From the NCBI GenBank assembly GCA_030690315.1, contig JAUYGY010000039.1, positions 1-39,574 of the forward strand: DNA of 39,574 bases, in the 5' to 3' direction. Source of the DNA: Aequorivita sp. Lineage in GTDB: Bacteria; Bacteroidota; Bacteroidia; Flavobacteriales; Flavobacteriaceae. The notes below the pieces were generated by a model that was given only the letters and a program-made list of their open reading frames with translations, had not been told where the DNA came from and searched no databases. Numbering within the stretch: position 1 is the first letter of the stretch; each line of letters begins with the position of its first letter. The position numbers and the translations under genes are program-made. Of the stretch, positions 1 through 6,669 are shown piece by piece.

Positions 1-364
1 CGAACCAATCGTCCACTTTCAAAAGAATAAATCCACCAATAATCAATGAAACCGCAACAGTTATTGGGTTTTCCAAAAGGCTGTCGATAAAATCACTCAA
101 CAGCAATCCCAAGAAAACTGCGGGAAGAAATGCAACAAAAAGCTTGTAATAAAAATCCAGACTTTGGAAAAAGCGTTTAAAATATAAAACCACAACGCTC
201 ATAATAGTTCCAAGCTGGATAACGATGGTGAAAAGTTTGGTAAAATCATCGCCCGCAATCCCAAAAAAGGAGGAAGCAATAATCATATGTCCCGTTGAAG
301 AAACGGGCAAAAATTCAGTTAAACCTTCAATAATCGCAAGGACAACGGCTTGTAAAGTATCCAC
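1..364 (-). CDS. uppP: Undecaprenyl-diphosphatase UppP (BacA), N-terminal part, cut by window edge
   Basis: Integral membrane phosphatase that recycles undecaprenyl diphosphate to the monophosphate carrier used in peptidoglycan and glycan synthesis. The minus strand encodes about 121 residues before the window ends. The family signature [13 protein letters not shown] lies near residues 14-26, followed by alternating hydrophobic stretches. The start is a GTG at 364-362 (reading GTG-GAT-ACT, i.e. MDTLQA), the usual N-terminus of flavobacterial UppP. This GTG overlaps the TAG stop of the upstream DUF3098 gene by one base (TAGTG), so the two are translationally coupled in an ftsX-DUF3098-uppP operon. 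The C-terminal half is outside the window. Identity is seen directly in the motif; the catalytic role is known for the family. Confidence 0.93.
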   Translation of the reverse strand, partial: MDTLQAVVLAIIEGLTEFLPVSSTGHMIIASSFFGIAGDDFTKLFTIVIQLGTIMSVVVLYFKRFFQSLDFYYKLFVAFLPAVFLGLLLSDFIDSLLENPITVAVSLIIGGFILLKVDDWF

Positions 365-627
365 TAATTTTCTTCTTTGCTATCGGGTTTCAATAAAATG
401 GCGTACACTTCTATTGCAAATCCAAGCAAAACCAATGCGGGAGCCAAACGGATGCGGCGCCAATTGTAAATTTCAGGGTTGAAAACGTTTGGATCATCAC
501 TTCCACCACCAGTCATAAGTATAAAACCAAGGGCTATAAAAGCAATGCCAATAAGCATGAATTTGTAGTTCTTTCTTTCAAAAACAAACTCTGTTTTTGT
601 TTCTTCTTTGCGTTTCTTTTCTCCCAT
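364..627 (-). CDS. DUF3098 small membrane protein
   Basis: An 87-residue protein with a charged N-terminus (Lys/Glu-rich, residues 1-15), a hydrophobic helix around residues 24-40, a short polar loop with a [24 protein letters not shown] sequence, and a second hydrophobic helix around residues 58-78. This matches DUF3098, known from Bacteroidota, where the gene sits between ftsX and uppP as it does here. Function is unknown; the setting suggests a role in envelope or division. A heptamer repeat array (635-669) separates it from ftsX. Its stop codon overlaps the uppP start. Confidence 0.85.
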   Translation of the reverse strand: MGEKKRKEETKTEFVFERKNYKFMLIGIAFIALGFILMTGGGSDDPNVFNPEIYNWRRIRLAPALVLLGFAIEVYAILLKPDSKEEN

Positions 628-634
628 TATTACA

Positions 635-669
635 AGGTTTCAGGTTTCAAGTTCAAAGTTACAGGTTTT
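635..669. repeat. Degenerate heptamer array, 5 units
   Basis: Five consecutive 7-bp words related to AGGTTTC (others AAGTTCA, AAGTTAC, AGGTTTT) fill most of the gap between ftsX and the DUF3098 gene. The period is exactly 7. Same class as the arrays at 6559, 30276, 32584, 37071, 38291 and 39389. Confidence 0.75.
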
Positions 670-688
670 CTTCTCTTCAGATAAAGTA

Positions 689-1567
689 TTAATAATATAA
701 ATCGTCCGTGCGTAAATTTAAAAATCGCTGTGTCGCTATAAAAGTGCTGATCCAAGTAATAATCACGCCCATTAAAAGTATAAAGGCGAAGAGAACTGTG
801 AGCAAAACTGGGTCGCCCAACAACTGTAATTGCGGGAAACTTTCGTTGAGATAATACAACACTACTGCCATCCCAATCATCGCCACAATGGCGCCAATTA
901 TTCCCAGTCGCACACTTTTCCAAACAAAGGGTTGGCGAATAAATTTCTTGGTCGCGCCCACCATTTGCATCGTTTTTATTGTAAATCGCTTTGCGTAAAT
1001 GGAAAGTCGAATGCTACTGTTTATAAGCAGCACCGCAATAAATGTAAAAACACCGCTAATTATTAACACCCAAAAACTAATGCGCTGTACATTTTCGGTG
1101 AGCTGCGCAATCAAGGGTTTGTCGTAAATCACATCGTCCACAAAATCCTTGCTTTTCAGCTCGTTTGTTATTTCCTCCATTTTTTCTGGAGTCACGTAAT
1201 CTGCCAATATGTAAACGTCAATGCTATTCTGTAGTGGATTTTCGCCCAAATATTCAATGAAATTTTCTCCCAAGGTTTCTTGGTGATCCTTTGCGGCGTC
1301 TTCCTTTGAAACGAAAGTAGCAGATTTTGTATATTCCGCCAAGGCCAAACTTTGTTTCAGTTGGGTAATTTCAACTTCTTTTGCCGTGTCTTTCAAAAAA
1401 ACGGTTATCGCTATTTGTTCTTTAAAATAATCTGCCACTTTTTTTGAATTCAAAACCAATAAACCCAGCAATCCCAACAGAAAAAGCACCAGCGAAATAC
1501 TGATAACCACTGAAAAATAGGAAGAAATCAACCTGCGTTTTTGGTATTTTTCAAAAGAAGAACTCAT
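689..1567 (-). CDS. ftsX: Cell division protein FtsX (permease-like)
   Basis: A 292-residue membrane protein. It has an N-terminal cytoplasmic tail and a first membrane helix at about residues 16-40. A large extracytoplasmic domain follows (about 45-165; it contains ITVFLKD and a PLIAQLTENVQ-like stretch). Three further helices lie at about 168-190, 218-240 and 257-280, the standard FtsX/MacB-type topology. With the ATPase FtsE, FtsX forms an ABC-like complex that regulates peptidoglycan hydrolases at the septum. FtsE is not in this window. It is the first gene of the operon with DUF3098 and uppP. The end, DDLYY, lies 20 bases before a heptamer array. Family assignment is firm; the partner and regulation are known only from other bacteria. 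Confidence 0.9.
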   Translation of the reverse strand: MSSSFEKYQKRRLISSYFSVVISISLVLFLLGLLGLLVLNSKKVADYFKEQIAITVFLKDTAKEVEITQLKQSLALAEYTKSATFVSKEDAAKDHQETLGENFIEYLGENPLQNSIDVYILADYVTPEKMEEITNELKSKDFVDDVIYDKPLIAQLTENVQRISFWVLIISGVFTFIAVLLINSSIRLSIYAKRFTIKTMQMVGATKKFIRQPFVWKSVRLGIIGAIVAMIGMAVVLYYLNESFPQLQLLGDPVLLTVLFAFILLMGVIITWISTFIATQRFLNLRTDDLYY

Positions 1568-1666
1568 AGGGTTAGCTAAATTTTGCCGTAAAAATACAAG
1601 TAATTTTACATCTTGTGTTAAACAACGCTTAAAGTTTCCATATTGTTATAATAAGTTTAAATTTGA

Positions 1667-2560
1667 ATCCCCCTAAATCTGAGCGTTATCTTAAAACACC
1701 TTCTAAAATCCCTAAAAATTTCCCGTCCGGGACTTTGGTTTCCAACAATTTGGATTTACCTAGTTCCGTTCCAAATTTCCTCAAATTTCTGGGAAACACC
1801 CCTCTTTTGGGTTGGCCTTTTTTTTGTCACTTTTCCATTAAATTTCTTGGTTTACGGATTGAATGATTTTACCGATGGCAAAGCCGATTCCTTAAACCCA
1901 CGAAAAGGAAACTATCTCTTCGGGGCCCGATTTAGCAAAAAACAATTGGCAAATGTGCCCCGACATATATTTTTGGTGACTGTCCCATTTTTGGGGTTTT
2001 TTGCATACGTTGGTGGGGGGGAGCTATTTATTTTGCTTTTGTTTATGATCGTTATTAATATTGTTTACAATTACAAACCTTTCCGAATAAAAGAACGTCC
2101 GCCGTTTGAAATTTTCATACAAATTGGATATGTGTTTACGGCACTCTTCAGCATTCTTTTGAACGATCTGGGAATGCTTCCGTGGCAAACCTTGCTTTAT
2201 CTAACCCTATTCGCATTTCAAGCACACATTGCTGGGGAAATTATGGATATTGAACCCGATATTTTAGCAAAAAAGAAAACAACCGCAACATTAATAGGAA
2301 GAAAAAGAGCAAAATTCTTAATGCTTTTTCTCCTTTTATTTGAAGCGTATATACTTAAGTTTTGGTTTGATGATTGGGTATTATCAGGCTTTTTGGCCGC
2401 TTTTTCCTTTTGGTTGCTTTTGGATAGTTTCATTTTTTTCAAAGACAAACCTTACACGGTGAAGCAGATGAAAATTTTCGGGATCGCCATCAATATTTCA
2501 GCTATTCTTTCAATGATTTGGGTGCTTTATTCTGGAAACTTACTACATCCAAATTTTTAA
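1667..2560 (+). CDS. UbiA-family prenyltransferase, start codon unresolved
   Basis: A membrane prenyltransferase of the UbiA superfamily, which transfers a polyprenyl chain to an aromatic or lipid acceptor; the substrate here is unknown. The first Asp-rich motif NDFTDGKAD (Mg-diphosphate binding) starts at 1862, and the second, MDIEPD, near 2243. Around these are about eight hydrophobic helices. The same frame stays open upstream to a TGA at 1664 and encodes ISRPGLWFPTIW and FWVGLFFVTFPLNFLVYGLN, the N-terminal helix region expected of the family, so the real protein starts before 1720. Yet no ATG, GTG or TTG is in frame between 1667 and the TTG at 1847, and starting at 1847 would delete the first two helices. 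Either a CTG (1679) or other rare codon is used, or a one-base error or frameshift lies in the C5 run at 1669-1673: with four Cs, the TTG at 1663 would be in frame. Confidence 0.8.
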   Translation: MPLNLSVILKHLLKSLKISRPGLWFPTIWIYLVPFQISSNFWETPLFWVGLFFVTFPLNFLVYGLNDFTDGKADSLNPRKGNYLFGARFSKKQLANVPRHIFLVTVPFLGFFAYVGGGELFILLLFMIVINIVYNYKPFRIKERPPFEIFIQIGYVFTALFSILLNDLGMLPWQTLLYLTLFAFQAHIAGEIMDIEPDILAKKKTTATLIGRKRAKFLMLFLLLFEAYILKFWFDDWVLSGFLAAFSFWLLLDSFIFFKDKPYTVKQMKIFGIAINISAILSMIWVLYSGNLLHPNF

Positions 2561-2591
2561 ATTATAGGGTTTTACTTCTTCCAAGAAACCT

Positions 2592-2620
2592 TAAATTTGC
2601 GGCTGTTTCTGCGTAGAAAC
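2592..2620 (+). promoter_or_regulatory. leuS promoter (-7 box) and leader hairpin
   Basis: TAAATTTG at 2592-2599 matches the flavobacterial -7 consensus TAnnTTTG, 48 bases before the leuS ATG. Just downstream, GTTTCT (2605-2610) and AGAAAC (2615-2620) form a perfect 6-bp hairpin with loop GCGT within the predicted leader. No clear -33 TTG is seen at the usual spacing. Confidence 0.45.
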
Positions 2621-2646
2621 ATAATTTTGAAAAGAAAGCACAGTAG

Positions 2647-5600
2647 ATGAGCAAATATCACTTCAACGAAATAGAAACAAAGTGGCAAAAACATTGGGCC
2701 GAAAACCAAACCTTTAAAGCCGATAACAATAGCGAAAAACCAAAATATTATGTTTTGGATATGTTTCCCTATCCGTCCGGCGCGGGTTTGCACGTTGGGC
2801 ATCCACTCGGGTACATTGCCAGTGATATTTATGCGCGCTACAAACGCCACCAAGGTTTTAATGTTCTGCATCCACAAGGTTATGATTCTTTCGGACTTCC
2901 GGCGGAACAATACGCAATTCAAACCGGCCAACATCCTGCAAAAACTACCGAAGAAAACATTGCGCGTTACCGCAAACAATTGGATAAATTGGGATTTTCT
3001 TTCGATTGGAGTCGCGAAGTGCGCACGTCAAACCCCGAATATTACAAATGGACACAGTGGATTTTTCTTCAACTTTTTGAAAGTTGGTATGATAAGGAAA
3101 TTGATAAAGCGCGTTCCATTGAAGAACTTCGCGCAATTTTTTCTTCTGAAGGAAATTTGCACATAAACGCTGTTTGCGACGAAGGAATTGAAAATTTCAC
3201 AGCTTCGGAATGGCTTGGTTTTTCAGAAACAGAAAAACAGGAAATTCTTTTAAAATATAGATTGACCTATTTGGCCGAAACCGAAGTAAACTGGTGCCCA
3301 CAGTTGGGAACCGTTTTGGCGAATGACGAAATAGTTAACGGTGTTTCCGAGCGCGGCGGTTATCCCGTTATCCGAAAAAAAATGAAACAATGGAGTATGC
3401 GAATTACTGCTTACGCCCAACGTTTGCTTGACGGTCTCGATAAAATTGATTGGCCGCAACCGTTGAAGGATTCACAAACCAATTGGATTGGGCGTTCGAA
3501 GGGAGCTACTGTTAAGTTCAGAGTTATGAGTTCAGAGTTAAGAAATAACGTCGAAAACTCATCACTCATAACTCATAACTCTGAACTTGAAATCCCAGTA
3601 TTTACAACCCGCCCCGACACCATCTTCGGTGTAAGTTTCATGGTTTTGGCGCCAGAGCACGATTTGGTTTCAAAAATTACAACTGCCGAACAAAAAGAAG
3701 CCGTTGAAAATTACATTGAAGCCACCGCAAAACGCAGCGAGCGCGAGCGAATGGCTGATGTAAAAACCATTACCGGCGTTTTCACGGGATCGTATGCCGA
3801 GCATCCATTTTCTGGTGAAAAACTTCCCATTTGGATTGGCGATTACGTGTTGGCGGGCTACGGAACGGGCGCCGTGATGAGTGTTCCCTGTGGCGATCAG
3901 CGGGATTATGATTTTGCGAAACATTTCAATCTGCCCATTCCGAATATTTTTAAGGATGCGGATATTTCTGCGGAAGCTTATTCCGACAAAGAAAAAACTG
4001 TCATTACCAACAGCGATTTTTTAAATGATTTAAACTATTCCGAAGCAACAGAGAAAATTATTACTGCTTTGGAAGAAAAAGGCGTTGGCGAAGGCAAAAT
4101 AAACTACCGTTTGCGCGATGCTGTGTTTAGCAGGCAGCGGTATTGGGGCGAGCCGTTCCCGATTTATTACAAAGACGGAATGCCGCACGCAATCCCAACG
4201 GAATGTTTGCCATTGCGACTTCCCGACGTTGAAAAATATTTACCCACCGAAGAGGGCGAACCACCTTTGGGCCGCGCCGATGATTGGGCTTGGGATGTTG
4301 AAAAGTTGTCGGTTGTCGGTTGTCAGTTGATTGACCACAAAACCGTTTTTCCTTTGGAATTGAACACAATGCCGGGCTGGGCGGGGAGCAGTTGGTATTT
4401 TTTCAGATATATGGAAAGTGAAAAGCGCGACGAAGTTTTCGCTTCAAAGGAAGCATTGAACTATTGGAAAAATGTGGATTTATACATTGGCGGTAGCGAA
4501 CATGCCACGGGCCATTTATTGTACAGCCGTTTTTGGGTAAAGTTTATGAACGACCGCGGGTTGGTGCCAGTTGACGAACCTTTTAAAAAGCTGATAAACC
4601 AAGGGATGATTTTGGGGGAGAGTGCGTTTGTGTATAGAATTGGATATACAGTTTCTGCATATTATGCAGATTTAGAAATTACAAATGATGATAAATCAAA
4701 TATTGAAATACTTCGAGAAAAATCTAAAATTTTCGAAAACATATTTATTTCAAAGGGAATAAAAGATATATATAGTAGAACTTATTATACAAGTCCTAAA
4801 AATGAAAAACAGATAAATAGTAATAACGAGGTTAATGCAATCGCTGAAAAAATATTTGATATTACAGGGATTTTTGAAGAAATTGAAAACTTAAATTTAA
4901 CTGGGAAAGTAAAAATCGGGCACTTGCACAACGCTATTTTTTTTAAAACCCATGTTGATATTTCACAAGTAAATAACTCTAATGAATTAGATATTGAATC
5001 TTTTCGTAATTCACGGGATGAATATAAAAACGCAATTTTTATTTCCGAAAGCGGAATAGAAATAAATAATAATAATGAAAAATACATTGTAGGCCGCGAA
5101 GTAGAAAAAATGTCCAAAAGCAAATATAACGTAGTAAACCCCGATGATATTTGCAATCAATACGGCGCCGATACCTTGAGAATGTACGAGATGTTCCTCG
5201 GGCCGCTGGAGCAAGCGAAACCGTGGAATACCGCCGGGATTACTGGGGTGCACGGGTTCCTAAAAAAACTTTGGAAATTGTACCATTCCTCCCCCAGCCC
5301 CTCCGAAGGAGGGGAGTCAGTTTTCTATGTTTCAGAGGAATCTGCCAGTAAAGAGAGTTTAAAGACATTGCACAAAACCATCAAAAAAACACAGGAAGAC
5401 ATTGAGAATTTCAGTTTCAACACTTCGGTTTCGTCGTTTATGATTGCGGTGAATGAACTTATTTCCCAAAACTGTAATTCGCGTGAAGTTTTGGAGCCGT
5501 TGGCAATTCTAATTTCGCCCTATGCGCCGCATATTGCGGAAGAACTTTGGCAGAAATTGGGGCATTCGGAAAGTATTTCCACAGCGCCATTTCCAAAATT

Positions 5601-5811
5601 TGAACAGCAATATTTAGTAGAGAGCAGTAAGGAATATCCCATCTCCTTCAACGGAAAAATGCGTTTTACCCTTGAACTCCCATTAGATTTGAGCAAAGAG
5701 GAAATAGAATCTGCCGTAATGGCACACGAGAAAACTATCCAGTATTTAGAGGGGCGAACGCCGAAGAATGTGATAATCGTGCCCGGAAAAATTGTGAATA
5801 TTGTCGGCTAA
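2647..5811 (+). CDS. leuS: Leucyl-tRNA synthetase, enlarged by repeat insertions
   Basis: Class I synthetase charging tRNA-Leu. The HIGH motif is HVGH at residues 49-52 and KMSKS at 821-825. The CP1 editing domain contains TTRPDTIFGVSF and the anticodon-binding domain is C-terminal. At 1054 residues it is longer than the roughly 860-950 usual for bacteria. Four segments look extra: residues 290-314, encoded by an inverted heptamer repeat; 554-562, encoded by a GGTTGTC tandem also found at 39349; 881-891 (SSPSPSEGGES), encoded by a G-rich palindrome; and a region within 665-800 of the leucine-specific domain, whose DNA is strikingly A+T-rich (25 G/C in 120 bases at 4681-4800). All remain in frame and both catalytic motifs are intact, so the enzyme is presumably active. 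It is preceded by its own -7 box. Confidence 0.96.
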   Translation: MSKYHFNEIETKWQKHWAENQTFKADNNSEKPKYYVLDMFPYPSGAGLHVGHPLGYIASDIYARYKRHQGFNVLHPQGYDSFGLPAEQYAIQTGQHPAKTTEENIARYRKQLDKLGFSFDWSREVRTSNPEYYKWTQWIFLQLFESWYDKEIDKARSIEELRAIFSSEGNLHINAVCDEGIENFTASEWLGFSETEKQEILLKYRLTYLAETEVNWCPQLGTVLANDEIVNGVSERGGYPVIRKKMKQWSMRITAYAQRLLDGLDKIDWPQPLKDSQTNWIGRSKGATVKFRVMSSELRNNVENSSLITHNSELEIPVFTTRPDTIFGVSFMVLAPEHDLVSKITTAEQKEAVENYIEATAKRSERERMADVKTITGVFTGSYAEHPFSGEKLPIWIGDYVLAGYGTGAVMSVPCGDQRDYDFAKHFNLPIPNIFKDADISAEAYSDKEKTVITNSDFLNDLNYSEATEKIITALEEKGVGEGKINYRLRDAVFSRQRYWGEPFPIYYKDGMPHAIPTECLPLRLPDVEKYLPTEEGEPPLGRADDWAWDVEKLSVVGCQLIDHKTVFPLELNTMPGWAGSSWYFFRYMESEKRDEVFASKEALNYWKNVDLYIGGSEHATGHLLYSRFWVKFMNDRGLVPVDEPFKKLINQGMILGESAFVYRIGYTVSAYYADLEITNDDKSNIEILREKSKIFENIFISKGIKDIYSRTYYTSPKNEKQINSNNEVNAIAEKIFDITGIFEEIENLNLTGKVKIGHLHNAIFFKTHVDISQVNNSNELDIESFRNSRDEYKNAIFISESGIEINNNNEKYIVGREVEKMSKSKYNVVNPDDICNQYGADTLRMYEMFLGPLEQAKPWNTAGITGVHGFLKKLWKLYHSSPSPSEGGESVFYVSEESASKESLKTLHKTIKKTQEDIENFSFNTSVSSFMIAVNELISQNCNSREVLEPLAILISPYAPHIAEELWQKLGHSESISTAPFPKFEQQYLVESSKEYPISFNGKMRFTLELPLDLSKEEIESAVMAHEKTIQYLEGRTPKNVIIVPGKIVNIVG
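3514..3588. repeat. Inverted heptamer repeat inside leuS
   Basis: Two perfect 18-base arms, 3514-3531 and 3571-3588, are reverse complements (AAGTTCAGAGTTATGAGT and ACTCATAACTCTGAACTT). Each belongs to a run of 7-bp words (AGTTCAG-like on the left, ACTCATA-like on the right). The block is 75 bases, exactly codons 290-314 of leuS, between the catalytic core and the editing-domain motif TTRPDT. Confidence 0.8.
4306..4333. repeat. Heptamer tandem inside leuS
   Basis: Four 7-bp words (TTGTCGG twice, then TTGTCAG and TTGATTG) encode residues 554-562 (LSVVGCQLI) and the next base. The same word occurs three times in a row in the gap after the DUF58 gene (39349-39369), about 35 kb away. Confidence 0.75.
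5290..5316. repeat. G-rich palindromic repeat inside leuS
   Basis: CCCCTCC (5298-5304), loop GAA and GGAGGGG (5308-5314) form a perfect hairpin, preceded by another C-run. It encodes the SSPSPSEGGES insertion (residues 881-891). Similar C-run/AACCC/AAAGGG patterns lie at 6646-6669 and 39547-39568, so it appears to be a dispersed element. Confidence 0.6.
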
Positions 5812-5831
5812 AAATTTGCACACTTTTTGCT

Positions 5832-5839
5832 TAAATTTG
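5832..5839 (+). promoter_or_regulatory. Putative -7 box for the Zn-peptidase gene
   Basis: TAAATTTG matches TAnnTTTG, 25 bases before the ATG at 5865, in an A+T-rich gap after leuS. No -33 TTG at the standard spacing. Confidence 0.4.
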
Positions 5840-5864
5840 AATTAATAATTTAAAAATTAAAAAA

Positions 5865-6554
5865 ATGATTGGATATTATATAATTGCAGGAATTATCTTT
5901 TTGGTGAGTTGGTACGTAAGCTATAAATTGAAAAGCAAGTTTAAAGAATACAGCAAAATCCATCTTCAAAATGGAATGAGCGGAAAAGAAATTGCCGAAA
6001 AAATGCTCGCTGATAATGGCATAACCGATGTTCAGGTAATTTCGGTTGCTGGCCAATTGACCGATCATTATGATCCTACAAAAAAGACAGTGAATTTGAG
6101 CGAAGGCGTTTATATGCAGCGCAATGCGGCCGCGGCTGCCGTTGCGGCCCACGAATGCGGTCACGCCGTGCAACACGCCACTGCATACAGCTGGTTGAAG
6201 TTACGTTCCACAATTGTACCGGCAGTGAGCGTTTCCAGTAAACTTTCCAACTTTGTGATTATGGCAGGGCTTATTCTTTTTGCAATGGGTTCAGCATTTG
6301 GAACTTGGATTTTCGGAGTTGGGATTGTGCTTTTTGCTATAACTACTGCTTTTGCTTTCATCACACTTCCTGTGGAATTTGATGCTAGCAAACGTGCGTT
6401 AGTGTGGCTGGAAAGTAGCAATATGGTTACGCCACAAGAACACGACGGAGCGAAAGACGCATTGAAATGGGCGGCTAGAACTTATGTGGTTTCGGCATTG
6501 GGCTCTTTGGCAACATTGCTATATTTCATCTCCATTTTCTTGGGAAGAAGATAA
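5865..6554 (+). CDS. Neutral zinc metallopeptidase (YugP family), membrane-anchored
   Basis: A 229-residue protein of the Zn_peptidase_2/YugP family. A hydrophobic N-terminal helix (about 3-20) anchors it. The zinc site HECGH is at about residues 100-104 in AAHECGHAVQHA, preceded by an Ala-rich stretch. Two strongly hydrophobic segments follow (about 125-165), then the family's LPVEFDASKRALVWL region and a last C-terminal helix. The HExxH-like motif is replaced by HExGH, which still offers two His ligands and the catalytic Glu. The family's physiological substrate is unknown. It stands alone between leuS and a heptamer array followed by a bidirectional terminator. Confidence 0.85.
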   Translation: MIGYYIIAGIIFLVSWYVSYKLKSKFKEYSKIHLQNGMSGKEIAEKMLADNGITDVQVISVAGQLTDHYDPTKKTVNLSEGVYMQRNAAAAAVAAHECGHAVQHATAYSWLKLRSTIVPAVSVSSKLSNFVIMAGLILFAMGSAFGTWIFGVGIVLFAITTAFAFITLPVEFDASKRALVWLESSNMVTPQEHDGAKDALKWAARTYVVSALGSLATLLYFISIFLGRR

Positions 6555-6558
6555 AAGT

Positions 6559-6593
6559 ATTAACGATTTTAGATTGACGATTGTTGATTTTTG
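6559..6593. repeat. Degenerate heptamer array, 5 units
   Basis: Five consecutive 7-bp words of the form ATTNNNG (ATTAACG, ATTTTAG, ATTGACG among them) begin 5 bases after the peptidase stop codon. The array at 30276 uses two of the same words (ATTAACG, ATTTTAG). Confidence 0.7.
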
Positions 6594-6600
6594 AATAAAA

Positions 6601-6622
6601 AAACCCGCGAATTCGCGGGTTT
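6601..6622. terminator. Bidirectional terminator between convergent genes
   Basis: A perfect 22-base palindrome with arms AAACCCGCGAA and TTCGCGGGTTT, flanked by A-tract and T-tract, lies between the convergent peptidase and saccharopine-dehydrogenase-like genes. A second small hairpin (TTCTCA/TGAGAA, 6633-6645) lies on the minus-gene side. Confidence 0.8.
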
Positions 6623-6645
6623 AGTTTTTTAGTTCTCAATGAGAA

Positions 6646-6669
6646 TTCCCTCTTTGGGGGTTTGGGGGT
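6646..6669. repeat. G-rich dispersed repeat directly after a stop codon
   Basis: CCCTCTTTGGGGG followed by TTTGGGGG abuts the TGA (6672-6670) of the minus-strand gene. On the minus strand it reads as C-runs separated by AAA then GAGGG, like the elements at 5290 (in leuS) and 39547. Confidence 0.45.

Noticed and set aside
4785..5156. Minus-strand 123-codon frame opposite the leuS insertion
   Set aside because: It arises from the A+T-rich segment; the plus frame is continuous through leuS and no independent promoter or motif is seen.
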